Assembly: GCA_015522785.1 (NCBI GenBank)
Contig: WALP01000030.1
Span: 1-64,000, forward strand
Reading direction: 5' to 3'
Source: Candidatus Parvarchaeota archaeon
Lineage (GTDB): Archaea > Nanobdellota > Nanobdellia > CSSed11-243R1
DNA: 64,000 bases
Position 1 is the stretch's first letter. Each line of letters begins with the position of its first letter. Both the position numbers and the translations under genes were made by a program. A model generated the notes under the pieces. The model ran no database searches, was not told the origin of the DNA, and saw nothing but the letters and a program-made list of their open reading frames with translations. Positions 24,798-32,852 of this stretch are shown here, one piece after another.

Positions 24798-24960
24798 TGG
24801 ACCCGCCGGGACTTTCACCAACCTTTTTCTTGGAAAGAAAAACGTTGACGAAAAAGAAGTTTTCTTTCGCCAGCGTTTCTTTTCCCAAAAGAAAGGCTGC
24901 TTTTGAACCCGGAGCCTCTCGATTGCCAACCGAGCGCGCCGCCAATTGCGCCACGGGCCC
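24798..24960 (-). tRNA. tRNA-Ala (GGC) with a T-loop intron
   Basis: The sense strand begins GGGCCCGTGGCGCAATTGGC. Acceptor GGGCCCG/CGGGTCC includes the G3-U70 pair that identifies tRNA-Ala; D stem GCGC/GCGC; anticodon stem CTCGG/TCGAG with loop TTGGCAA (anticodon GGC); T stem CCGGG/CCCGG. The discriminator is A. There is no anticodon-loop intron, but about 90 nt (about 24813-24902) interrupt the T loop at position 58/59, the same position as the second tRNA-Pro intron and with the same core sequence. Confidence 0.9.
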
Positions 24961-25020
24961 ACAAGCTAAGTAGAATCATAGAAGTTTATAAACTTTTTAT
25001 AAATTGAGCATAAAAAGAGA

Positions 25021-25148
25021 AGGGCCCGAGGGGATTCGAACCCCCGACCTATTGGTCTCACTCTTTCACTTTTCTTTGGTACAGCTTTCTTTCCCAAAGA
25101 AAGGTGTGTTAAGAGCCAATCGCTCTGACCAGACTGAGCTACGGGCCC
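25021..25148 (-). tRNA. tRNA-Lys (CTT) with a 53-nt intron
   Basis: The sense strand starts GGGCCCGTAGCTCAGTCTGG. Acceptor GGGCCCG/CGGGCCC, D stem GCTC/GAGC, anticodon stem ATTGG/CCAAT with loop CTCTTAA (anticodon CTT), T stem GGGGG/CCCCT with loop TTCGAAT. An intron (about 25057-25109) lies at the canonical 37/38 position; its 5' part is the shared tRNA-intron core. The discriminator reads T, unusual for Lys. It is 60 nt from tRNA-Ala on the same strand, so both may be one transcript. Confidence 0.92.
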
Positions 25149-25279
25149 ATACTACTCTATTGTTTTGTTCGGTTTTTAATTTAAAAATGTTTCTTTTAAA
25201 GAGATGTCATTAATAAGTATATCCAAAAAAGGTATTATTTCCTCTTTCTTTAAAAAAAGAAAAGAAAAAAAAGATTAGC

Positions 25280-25603
25280 TTACTTTTCATAAGCTATAAG
25301 GGCTCCACCTAGTAATGCAATCCATGCACCTATTGTCCAGAAACCCCCATCAAATGGTAGAGTTATAAGTGATAGTATCACAATATTCCATCCAACAATT
25401 TTTGGTTTCTTATTGTAGTAATATGCTGCGCCCATGATGATTAATGATAAAATTATTTCTGTCCATCCTGTTATGATTGGTCCTGTTAAGCTCCACCCGT
25501 ATAATGCTTTTGCTATTAATGCTGCTATTCCATCAATCAAAATAATCACTGCACCTAGAATAGCAACCCAAAGCCCTGTTTGTCCTTCACTTGATTTTGC
25601 CAT
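25280..25603 (-). CDS. Four-helix membrane protein, 107 residues
   Basis: Four evenly spaced hydrophobic segments (about 10-30, 37-57, 62-80 and 85-105), with Gly and Trp (GLWVAILGAVIILIDGIAAL, GFWTIGAWIALLGG), give a compact four-helix bundle in the membrane. No charged motif. Unassigned family. It is A+T-rich but well separated by a 3' poly-T/A stretch. Confidence 0.6.
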   Translation of the reverse strand: MAKSSEGQTGLWVAILGAVIILIDGIAALIAKALYGWSLTGPIITGWTEIILSLIIMGAAYYYNKKPKIVGWNIVILSLITLPFDGGFWTIGAWIALLGGALIAYEK

Positions 25604-25701
25604 TTTGTATCACGACTTGATGGTAAGGGGTAGCAGTATTTAAAGTTTATTCACTATAAGACAGTTCTATACAATATATTGAATATTATCAAAGTAGAAT
25701 A

Positions 25702-26085
25702 TTAAGAAATCAAAACAGCATTAATTGTGCCTTCTTGTCCGGGCTTGTTGGTTACTTTTGCTTTTCCTGCTTTTGTTTCTATTATAGCCCCTTTTGTTAT
25801 TATACCTCTTCTTGCGAAGTGCCTGTTTGCATTATTTTCAAGAATTTTTGTTATTTTCAATTTTTGATATTTATTGTCTTTTGGATTAAAAACATTGGCT
25901 ATATTTGTTCTGAGAAGCTTTATTTTTTCATTGGCTCCTTGCGTCCGCACTTTTACAACTTTTCTTCTTTCGTCAAGCTTCGTGTGCGCCGGATTTCTTC
26001 CGAGTTCTCGTTTTCTTTTATCCCTTAGCTTTTGATATTTGCTACCACTTACTTTTCTTTTTCTTTCTGCGTGCCAAATAACCAT
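25702..26085 (-). CDS. rps8e: Small-subunit ribosomal protein eS8 (S8e)
   Basis: A 127-residue protein with S8e hallmarks: an early KRKVSGSKYQKLRDKRK run, GRNPAHTKLDERRKV, KVRTQGANEKIKLLRTNIANV, and a C-terminal KAKVTNKPGQEGTINAVLI strand. Length and order match archaeal eS8. It binds 16S rRNA in the small subunit. The ATG of MVIWH is chosen because the IWHAERKRK start is conserved; an upstream start three codons earlier is possible. It stands alone. Confidence 0.97.
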   Translation of the reverse strand: MVIWHAERKRKVSGSKYQKLRDKRKRELGRNPAHTKLDERRKVVKVRTQGANEKIKLLRTNIANVFNPKDNKYQKLKITKILENNANRHFARRGIITKGAIIETKAGKAKVTNKPGQEGTINAVLIS

Positions 26086-26134
26086 GCCTATCACAACAAG
26101 AAATCCCTTTTTAAACTTTACTCTATAGGAAATA

Positions 26135-26560
26135 TTAATTAATCATATATCCCAACATTAATAATTCTTCTTCGTTGTAGAAATTATATGCCAATTTATC
26201 CATTGCATTTTTGAATTTATTATCTACTTCAACATATCGTTCAATGGTAGACATCGCTTCATGGACAACTCCATCAGGGCCTTTTAGTATCACTTCTGCA
26301 TTTCCATTTGGAATATTTTGTCTTATCCTAAATGTGTATTCTGTACCTATAAGAGGGAATGTTGTTCCATAAATATCTATTATCTTTTCACTTTCAGTGT
26401 CCATCTTGTCAACTTTTTTGAACACACCTCTTGTTAATTCGGTTATAACTTCATCAATACCCGAATCTTCTACATTATCTAGTGCTAATTCAACCAAATG
26501 ACATGGATATCTTAATATTCCATTTGAATATTCCTTAATTTGTTTAACAGTCGCTTCCAT
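26135..26560 (-). CDS. Hypothetical protein, 141 residues
   Basis: A soluble alpha/beta protein (YRFHTE-like strands such as PLIGTEYTFRIRQNI and NGNAEVILKGPDGVV) with an acidic C-terminal helix. No family recognised. The ATG at 26560 follows AGTTATATTAC by about 20 nt and is preceded by four TAG/CTA triplets, a short microsatellite in the leader. The longer frame upstream is unlikely to be translated. Confidence 0.55.
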   Translation of the reverse strand: MEATVKQIKEYSNGILRYPCHLVELALDNVEDSGIDEVITELTRGVFKKVDKMDTESEKIIDIYGTTFPLIGTEYTFRIRQNIPNGNAEVILKGPDGVVHEAMSTIERYVEVDNKFKNAMDKLAYNFYNEEELLMLGYMIN

Positions 26561-26684
26561 ATAGTAGTAGTAGTAATATAACTTTGGGATATTTAAATCT
26601 TTTTGACAAGTTTGCAAAGAGAAAAGTTTAAAAGGCAATAATAGTGTGTTATGTTTGTTATTAACAGTTAGGAGTGGTTAAAAA

Positions 26685-26912
26685 ATGGAAATAACAAGAC
26701 CTTTGGATTTATTGAATGCATCAAAAGACAAGAGAGTAATGATTGAACTTAAAAATGGAAAGCGATTTATCGGTAAGTTGCTCGCATTTGATATACATAT
26801 CAACTGTGTATTGGATGACGCAGACGAAATGGAAAACGGAGAAACGAAAAGAAAGATTGGTAAGCTATTCCTAAGGGGAGACACAATTATTTTAATCGCA
26901 CCATCAGAGTGA
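26685..26912 (+). CDS. lsm: LSm (Sm-like) RNA-binding protein
   Basis: A 75-residue protein with the Sm1 motif ([29 protein letters not shown]) and Sm2 ([12 protein letters not shown]). It forms a ring that binds U-rich RNA and probably takes part in RNA processing. Followed within 10 nt by eL37, the usual archaeal LSm-L37e arrangement. Start: ATG after GGAGTGGTTAAAA. Confidence 0.95.
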   Translation: MEITRPLDLLNASKDKRVMIELKNGKRFIGKLLAFDIHINCVLDDADEMENGETKRKIGKLFLRGDTIILIAPSE

Positions 26913-26922
26913 GGTAGCAAAA

Positions 26923-27087
26923 ATGAGTAAGGGAACACCATCTAGAGGAAAACACAGCAAGGGAAAGACCCATATAACTTGTAGAAGATGTGGTCACCAC
27001 ACATACCACGTTACCAAAAAAGTATGCTCCTATTGTGGTTTTGGAAAAAGCTCTAAGCTAAGGAGTTATGCTTGGCAAAAAAAGTAA
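26923..27087 (+). CDS. rpl37e: Large-subunit ribosomal protein eL37 (L37e)
   Basis: A 54-residue protein beginning [18 protein letters not shown] with two zinc-binding pairs (CRRCG and CSYCG) and the C-terminal [13 protein letters not shown]. It binds 23S rRNA through a zinc ribbon. The start follows a GAGGTAG ribosome site, 10 nt after the LSm stop. The pairing with LSm is known in archaea. Confidence 0.97.
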   Translation: MSKGTPSRGKHSKGKTHITCRRCGHHTYHVTKKVCSYCGFGKSSKLRSYAWQKK

Positions 27088-27100
27088 TAAAAGAAAATTT

Positions 27101-27994
27101 TTATTTCCCTTCACTATAAATTTCTAATGCGTCTAATAATGTATCTAGAATATTATTAAATTCTCTTTTTATACCATAGCATGTTGGAAACTTATATGCT
27201 ATTAAATTTGCATATGTCAATAGCGAATCTATAAATCTGTCAACTTTTGGAATTTCATTTTCGTCAGCGACTTTTTTTATCTCAAATTCTATCTCATCCA
27301 TTTTGTCAATATATCCATCTAATACATCTCTATTAATGCTGGTTTCTCTTTCTACCGCTGTTACTGGAGATAATTTGTACAAATTGTCTTCCTCTGCAAC
27401 TTGCATAAAATAATTTACTACATCACCTATTTCAGGAAATATTTTTAACATGTCATTGTACAACAATTCTTCTAACGAAGTTGAGTATAAATCAACAAAT
27501 TCTTCAATTGAATTTGCCATACCCAATTGTTCAACATTCTTTTTAATCTCTATCCCTTTGTGTTTAATGTAACTATCCCTTTTGGCAAGAATTACTTTTA
27601 GTTCTTTGTCATCTATACTTCCAAGTTTTGTTTTTATACCGCTTGGTTTGTCATATAAAATGTGATATGGTGTAGTATAACCCATATTTGAGATAATTGC
27701 CGCACTTTCATTAGAGATTCCAAAGAAATCTTCTATCCTTTTGGTATTGTTGTTTTTTTCTATGATATAATGTTGTGTTGCGTTGACAAATTTATCTGCT
27801 ATATCTGATGCCCTTTCTGGCGAATATCCTTCATTAAGTAAACCTTTATGTATCTTGCTATACATTCTTCCAATTTCTTTATCCGAATTTGGGTCTTTTA
27901 TCGCGTTTTCAATTTTGCCCCCAAATATACTCCCAACCAGTGTTGCATATGGCCTCACACATGGATCCTGTATCTCACGAAATTCATTTTTCAA
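27101..27994 (-). CDS. Hypothetical protein, 297 residues
   Basis: A mainly helical soluble protein (INKSYSPERASDIADKFVNAT-type segments, a VEQLGMANSIEEFVDLYSTSL helix, an EIEFEIKKVADEN region) without a family I recognise. Likely start is the TTG at 27994, after GGGGGCGAAAGC. An upstream ATG at 28072 would add a hydrophobic extension that looks spurious. It sits convergent to eL37 and divergent from TFB. Confidence 0.5.
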   Translation of the reverse strand: MKNEFREIQDPCVRPYATLVGSIFGGKIENAIKDPNSDKEIGRMYSKIHKGLLNEGYSPERASDIADKFVNATQHYIIEKNNNTKRIEDFFGISNESAAIISNMGYTTPYHILYDKPSGIKTKLGSIDDKELKVILAKRDSYIKHKGIEIKKNVEQLGMANSIEEFVDLYSTSLEELLYNDMLKIFPEIGDVVNYFMQVAEEDNLYKLSPVTAVERETSINRDVLDGYIDKMDEIEFEIKKVADENEIPKVDRFIDSLLTYANLIAYKFPTCYGIKREFNNILDTLLDALEIYSEGK

Positions 27995-28137
27995 GCTTTC
28001 GCCCCCTTTTTTTGCAAAGATAAAAAGAGGAGATGATATATAAATTTTTACCCCTCTAAAATAACTAATCAAATTAGAAACCTTTATAAATCGATTTAGG
28101 CTAAAGTTTTTAAATATTTCGTTTGGGAGGGCGTATT

Positions 28138-29058
28138 ATGAAATCTGGTAAAATTACCAAATGTCCAAATTGTGGTTCTAAAGATTTGTATTGGGATAGA
28201 AAACGTGGGGAAGTTATTTGTAAAAAATGTGGTTTGGTTATCGAAGATAAAGTTATTGATTTTTCACAGGAATGGAGAGAATTTTCTGACCAAGGAGAAT
28301 CAAAAAGGAGAGTTGGTTCGCCTTTGACATATACGAAACATGACAAGGGGCTTTCCACTAAAATAGGCAAGTCTGGGGACTTGTCAAAGATGTCGCCATC
28401 TGAAAAAAGGATGTATTATAGGATGAAAAAATGGCAGACAAGGATTTCTACACCTATTGAAAGAAATTTGAAGTTTGCTTTGGCAGAATTAAAGAGAGTC
28501 GCAAGTTTTCTCGATGTTCCAAAGATAGCAGAAGAAGATGCGGCTATGATTTACAGAATGGCTGCAGAAAAAGGACTAGTTAGGGGACGAAGCATGGAAT
28601 CCGTTGTGGCGGGGGCTCTTTATGCATCATGCAGAAGGCATGGTGTTCCAAGAACTCTTGATGAAATATCAAATGCTTTTCCTCTTGACAAAAAGGAGAT
28701 TGGAAAAACATATAGATTCATATGCAGAGAATTAAGAATTAGGATTTTGCCAACTTCCCCGCAGGATTATGTGCAGAGATTCGCTTCTGAACTGCATTTG
28801 AAGCCTAAAACAGTTTCAAGAGCAGTTGAAATAATTAAAAAGGCAAATAAACTTGAGATAACAAGCGGTAAGGGTCCCATGGGGATAGCTGCAGCAGCAC
28901 TTTATGTCGCCGCTTTGCTTTGTGGAGAGAAAAAGACCCAAAGGGATGTAGCTGACGTGGCGGGAGTCACAGAGGTTACAATAAGAAACAGGTATAAAGA
29001 GCTCCTTGAAAAGCTGAAGCTTGAGGACCAAATCAAAAAAATACGCGAAAAGGCATAA
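28138..29058 (+). CDS. tfb: Transcription initiation factor B (TFB)
   Basis: A 306-residue protein with an N-terminal zinc ribbon (CPNCGSKDLYWDRKRGEVIC, then KKCG), a B-reader/linker (EWREFSDQGESKRRVGSPLT) and two cyclin folds (about 110-200 and 205-300) ending in a helix-turn-helix (VAGVTEVTIRNRYKELLEKL). TFB recruits RNA polymerase to TATA/BRE promoters. The ATG follows GGGAGGG. The promoter near 28075-28095 (GAAACCTTTATAAAT) resembles those of several other genes here. One tfb in this window. Confidence 0.97.
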   Translation: MKSGKITKCPNCGSKDLYWDRKRGEVICKKCGLVIEDKVIDFSQEWREFSDQGESKRRVGSPLTYTKHDKGLSTKIGKSGDLSKMSPSEKRMYYRMKKWQTRISTPIERNLKFALAELKRVASFLDVPKIAEEDAAMIYRMAAEKGLVRGRSMESVVAGALYASCRRHGVPRTLDEISNAFPLDKKEIGKTYRFICRELRIRILPTSPQDYVQRFASELHLKPKTVSRAVEIIKKANKLEITSGKGPMGIAAAALYVAALLCGEKKTQRDVADVAGVTEVTIRNRYKELLEKLKLEDQIKKIREKA

Positions 29059-29086
29059 TTTTTTTCTTTATTCATTTATAGTTTAA

Positions 29087-29989
29087 TTACTCTAGGAATT
29101 CTACACTTTCTATTTTTCCGTTCTTTTCGACGCCGTACACAACTTTTGCCATTACATTCCTATTATACATATTTCCTTTACTTATCTTTGGGAGATACTT
29201 TTTGAAGGCATAAACTGCTGCTTTTGTTCCAGAGGATTCTAATCCCGCAAGCACAATAACACTTTTTGTTTTGTCAAAAGGATTTTTTATCCTACAGATA
29301 AATCCAGTATTTGGTTCGCTATACTCCTCTTTTGAAATTGTTGATATTATTTTATTTCCTGATTTATCGAATTTAATTGGTAAGTATTTGTTTAGTTCAG
29401 CCTGTAGTGTATTAACATGCATTCCTGAAATGACAATTAAGTTGCCTTTTTTTGTGTCAAGGTTCATATCTGTATAAACTAATTGTTCCTCGCTTGAACC
29501 AAATCTTCCAAGAGCCACTGCAATTTCACCAACTATATAAGAAGAACGACTTATTCTTTTCAACTTTCCGTGTGGAATTGTACTTCCAGCTACAATCTTG
29601 CAATTAATTTTACCATCTTCAATAAATCCATCAAGAATATGAGGTGGGGGTAAAAAAGCATTAATTGTTATTTCCTTTAATTTTGTTTTTACCCATTTGG
29701 GTATTATAGAATATGCAACAGGTTTTGTAGTATAATATGTTATTACACCTTCATCCGTTTTTTTTCTTTCTACAAAGTTATTTTTCTCTAACAGACGTAG
29801 ATGATAATATATCTTCTGCTCGTGTAATTTTAAAGATTTTGCAATTTTGAGGGGATACATCGGTTTTTCTGACAGGATTTCAAGTATTTTCCAACGTATA
29901 GGATGAGTAAGCACTTTTATGGCGTTCTTATCCTTTAAAACTTCTGTAGGTATTGCAATTTTACTTTTGATATCATATATATATTTCAT
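29087..29989 (-). CDS. HTH regulator with C-terminal S-layer-like domain
   Basis: A 300-residue protein. An ArsR-type winged helix-turn-helix lies at about 22-90 (LTHPIRWKILEILSEKP, IAKSLKLHEQKIYYHLRLLEK), followed by a domain with VAGSTIPHG, GRFGSSEEQLVYTDMNLDTK, and GNLIVISGMHVNTLQAELNKY, plus GTKAAVYAFKKYL. The latter segments recall the C-terminal domain of archaeal S-layer-type proteins. An HTH fused to such a domain suggests a ligand-sensing regulator. It is divergent from the 30.1 kb operon across a 140-nt A+T-rich gap, so it may control that operon. Confidence 0.6.
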   Translation of the reverse strand: MKYIYDIKSKIAIPTEVLKDKNAIKVLTHPIRWKILEILSEKPMYPLKIAKSLKLHEQKIYYHLRLLEKNNFVERKKTDEGVITYYTTKPVAYSIIPKWVKTKLKEITINAFLPPPHILDGFIEDGKINCKIVAGSTIPHGKLKRISRSSYIVGEIAVALGRFGSSEEQLVYTDMNLDTKKGNLIVISGMHVNTLQAELNKYLPIKFDKSGNKIISTISKEEYSEPNTGFICRIKNPFDKTKSVIVLAGLESSGTKAAVYAFKKYLPKISKGNMYNRNVMAKVVYGVEKNGKIESVEFLE

Positions 29990-30129
29990 ATTTTATCTTA
30001 GCTACTGATTATTTATAAAGTTTTTTATAAATTATAAAAATAATTTTAATAAAAATTTATCAAAAAGGTATATAAATCACTGGTTGTTATTAATCATTAC
30101 TTCAAAGTAGTATAATAAGGTGATATCAT

Positions 30130-31755
30130 ATGAAGTTCGTGTGTTTTGGTGGTGGAAACGCAATGCCAAACGTTGTATTAAGCGAATTGAAAAATTATGG
30201 CGTTGATATAGTGAGTGTTACATCTATGGTTGATAATGGGGGAAGCACTGGCGCTCTAAGGAGAGAATTGGATATTTTACCCCCTGGAGATATTAAAAGG
30301 CACATATTTGCATTATCGGATGCGGAAGAGTGGAAGAAAAAGCTATGGAAATTTAGATTTGCAAATTATCTTGTTTTTGAAGGGGGGCATAAAGGACATA
30401 ATTTTGCGAATATACTAATTGCTGGGCTTGAAAAAACAACAGATGACTATAAAGATGTGCTCTCATTTCTTCATAATTTTATGGAAGTTAGAGGAAAATG
30501 CTTACCCGCAACGATAAGCAAAACAATGCTTTATGCTGAGCTTGAAAATGGGGAAATAATCAAAGGTGAGGATGAAATTGATGTTCCAAAAAAACATGAT
30601 GGAAACTTAAAGATAAGTAGAATTTTTGTAAATCCTCAATCAAAAGCATACCCTTCAGTAATAAAAGAAATTAAAGATGCAGATGTTATACTAATAGGAC
30701 CTGGGGATTTATATTCATCCATTCTACCGAATTTTTTACATGATGGAATCGCAGAGGCAATTAAGAAGTCAAAGGCAAAGAAGATTTTTATATGCCCAGC
30801 TATGACTAAATTTGGGGAAACAAACGGATTCACTGTGGAAGATTTTGCAGATGAAGTTGAAAAGTATATTGGCAGTGAACTATATATTCTATATAATAAT
30901 ACACTCCCTGATGAAAGCAGAATACAATCCTATATGCATGAGGAACCTCTTGTTAGAGAGATTGTTCCATTCAGTAAAAATTTGCCTGAAAAATTTATCA
31001 GTGCGGATTTACTAAAAGATAGTGGTGGGATAGAGTACGATTCTTCAAAGGTAGTCAAGAAGATTCTTGACTTAGTTTATGGAAATAAAGTAAAAGGAAT
31101 CATTTTTGATGCAGACCATACTCTTTATGAGCATAATAAAGAATGGGCATACACTGCGATGCTTAATTACATAGAAGGGGAAGTTGGAGTTCCTAAGAAA
31201 AAGTTAATTCCAGCATGGATTAAAAATTATAATGCACATAAGCAGTATAAAGACTTAAATGCAAGACGCATTGAAAATGTTCTTAGTGATACATTGCAAG
31301 AGTTTTTAGATGTTGTCCCTGAGGAAGTTGTTTCCAAAGGAACCCAAATTTTTTGGGATAATCTGTTAAACAGTCTCGAATTTCATTATAATTTAAGTGA
31401 TGTAGTTGAAAAACTAAAAAAAGATGGGTACAAGCTAGCAATTTCAAGCGACGAATATAGAGATATTCTTGAAATGAAACTTGGAAGAGCCATTCCGAAT
31501 TGGAAAAGATATTTTGAGGTTGTTGTAACCTCTGACGATGTTGGCAGCATGAAACCATCAAGAAAGTTCTTTGATTTGGCAATTGAAAAGCTAGGGCTAA
31601 AGCCAGAAGAAGTTTTGGTTGTAGGAGATTCTTACGAGAGAGATTTAAATCCAGCAGTTCAGGAATGTGGGACTCGTGGATTTCTAGTCAGAAATCTTTC
31701 TGATATCGAAAAAGTACCACATTTGGTTTCAGATATAGGTGATATAAATGGATAA
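30130..31755 (+). CDS. CofD/YvcK-like domain fused to a HAD hydrolase
   Basis: A 541-residue fusion. Residues about 1-320 form a CofD/YvcK fold: CFGGGNAMPNVVL, VSVTSMVDNGGSTGALRREL, LPPGDIKRH, GHNFANILIAGL and DVILIGPGDLYSSILPN. Residues about 325-540 are a HAD phosphatase: IIFDADHTLYEHNKEW (D-x-D), LAISSDEYRDI, SMKPSRKFFDLAIEKLGL and VVGDSYERDLNPA. CofD transfers 2-phospholactate to Fo in F420 synthesis, while YvcK binds UDP-sugars; which branch applies is unclear. First gene of the operon; ATG after AAGGTGATATC. Confidence 0.78.
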   Translation: MKFVCFGGGNAMPNVVLSELKNYGVDIVSVTSMVDNGGSTGALRRELDILPPGDIKRHIFALSDAEEWKKKLWKFRFANYLVFEGGHKGHNFANILIAGLEKTTDDYKDVLSFLHNFMEVRGKCLPATISKTMLYAELENGEIIKGEDEIDVPKKHDGNLKISRIFVNPQSKAYPSVIKEIKDADVILIGPGDLYSSILPNFLHDGIAEAIKKSKAKKIFICPAMTKFGETNGFTVEDFADEVEKYIGSELYILYNNTLPDESRIQSYMHEEPLVREIVPFSKNLPEKFISADLLKDSGGIEYDSSKVVKKILDLVYGNKVKGIIFDADHTLYEHNKEWAYTAMLNYIEGEVGVPKKKLIPAWIKNYNAHKQYKDLNARRIENVLSDTLQEFLDVVPEEVVSKGTQIFWDNLLNSLEFHYNLSDVVEKLKKDGYKLAISSDEYRDILEMKLGRAIPNWKRYFEVVVTSDDVGSMKPSRKFFDLAIEKLGLKPEEVLVVGDSYERDLNPAVQECGTRGFLVRNLSDIEKVPHLVSDIGDING

Positions 31756-32851
31756 AATAATAGAAGCCCTTGGTTATACCTCCTGGTACATTGATGAAAA
31801 GAGAGAACAGTTTGAGAGACAATTAAAATCAATAGGCGCAAAAAATTTAATGATATCCATGGATGTTCAGGGACCTCTTACAAGACTGATAGATGCGGGT
31901 TTCTTTCCGTGGTGGGGTGTTGCAACATCTCTTCATTTTCTTGAGAGTCGCGTTCAGGAATATATACCCATTGCAATAAATTCGGGATGGGACTTGTCCA
32001 CGCTTATAAACTTTAGAGATAAGCGGTTAGGGGATAATTCGATTAATCTAATTGGCGAAGACGGTGCAGTATATCTGAAGGATAACAAGGTTAATGAGGT
32101 AAATCCAATTGCGGAAGATATTTATTATGGTATGATAAGGAATGTTATCGAAAATGCGGCGGAGGAAAATCTGAAAATAGCGTTTCAAGGAAATTTCTCT
32201 AAAAGAGTCGGATGTATATACATCGAGGGCGACGCTCCAGAAAGAGGAGATATACGAAATCATTTTCTTGTCAAGGGAAGCAATGTTCCTACAAGAGACA
32301 TTTATAATGCAATCAAAGAAAGGGATAACAATAACCTTTTTGGATTTGATGGAGAATATGTTGAATTTGAACCTGAAGGTATTGCTTTGCTTGATGAAGT
32401 TATGAGAAAAGAATATCCTCTCCAGTCAATCAGGTTGAGAGAAGAAAATGGTAAATTATACTTTAAGAGGGATGATAAAGAAAATAAAAGCTTCACTCTT
32501 GATGATATGGTTAATTTCTTTGAGGAAAGCGTGCCCGAAAGCTGGAAGATAGATGTGAATCCAGATTACAATGCAGACATCATATATATTGGGGACGGAA
32601 AATCTCCAACAAAGGAAACAACCGCGAACATTTTGGGGAATGAAATTTTTGGCGATGAAGACTTTGCCATAACTCATATCGGAGACAAGCCGGGAGATGT
32701 TTTCAAAGGAAGAAACACAATATTTTTTGCACAATATGGTACTCCAGCACATAAATATTGCGAAGAAAATAACATCCCCCACGTTCCGATTATAAGCGCG
32801 GTAGATTATCTGCTTACAATCACAAGCTATTTAGCTAAAGGGGGTAAATAA
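31748..32851 (+). CDS. HAD-superfamily protein, C2-cap type, with altered motif I
   Basis: A 367-residue protein. Motif I reads MDVQGPLTRL, keeping the nucleophile Asp but replacing the acid/base Asp (usually D-x-D) with Gln. Later come IAINSGWDLSTL (motif II), LIGEDGAVY, and motif IV THIGDKPGDVF. A large insertion between motifs II and IV fits a Cof-type cap. The missing Asp means phosphatase activity is doubtful, so it may be a phosphomutase-like or binding protein. It overlaps the upstream gene by 8 nt. Confidence 0.68.
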   Translation: MDKIIEALGYTSWYIDEKREQFERQLKSIGAKNLMISMDVQGPLTRLIDAGFFPWWGVATSLHFLESRVQEYIPIAINSGWDLSTLINFRDKRLGDNSINLIGEDGAVYLKDNKVNEVNPIAEDIYYGMIRNVIENAAEENLKIAFQGNFSKRVGCIYIEGDAPERGDIRNHFLVKGSNVPTRDIYNAIKERDNNNLFGFDGEYVEFEPEGIALLDEVMRKEYPLQSIRLREENGKLYFKRDDKENKSFTLDDMVNFFEESVPESWKIDVNPDYNADIIYIGDGKSPTKETTANILGNEIFGDEDFAITHIGDKPGDVFKGRNTIFFAQYGTPAHKYCEENNIPHVPIISAVDYLLTITSYLAKGGK

Positions 32852-32852
32852 A

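Noticed and set aside
24710-25213. Open frames across the tRNA-Ala and tRNA-Lys loci
   Set aside because: They cross tRNA exons and introns and have no ribosome site or protein-like composition.
26560-26580. TAG/CTA triplet run as a possible CRISPR-like or functional repeat
   Set aside because: It is a four-unit microsatellite in a leader; no CRISPR array is present in the window.
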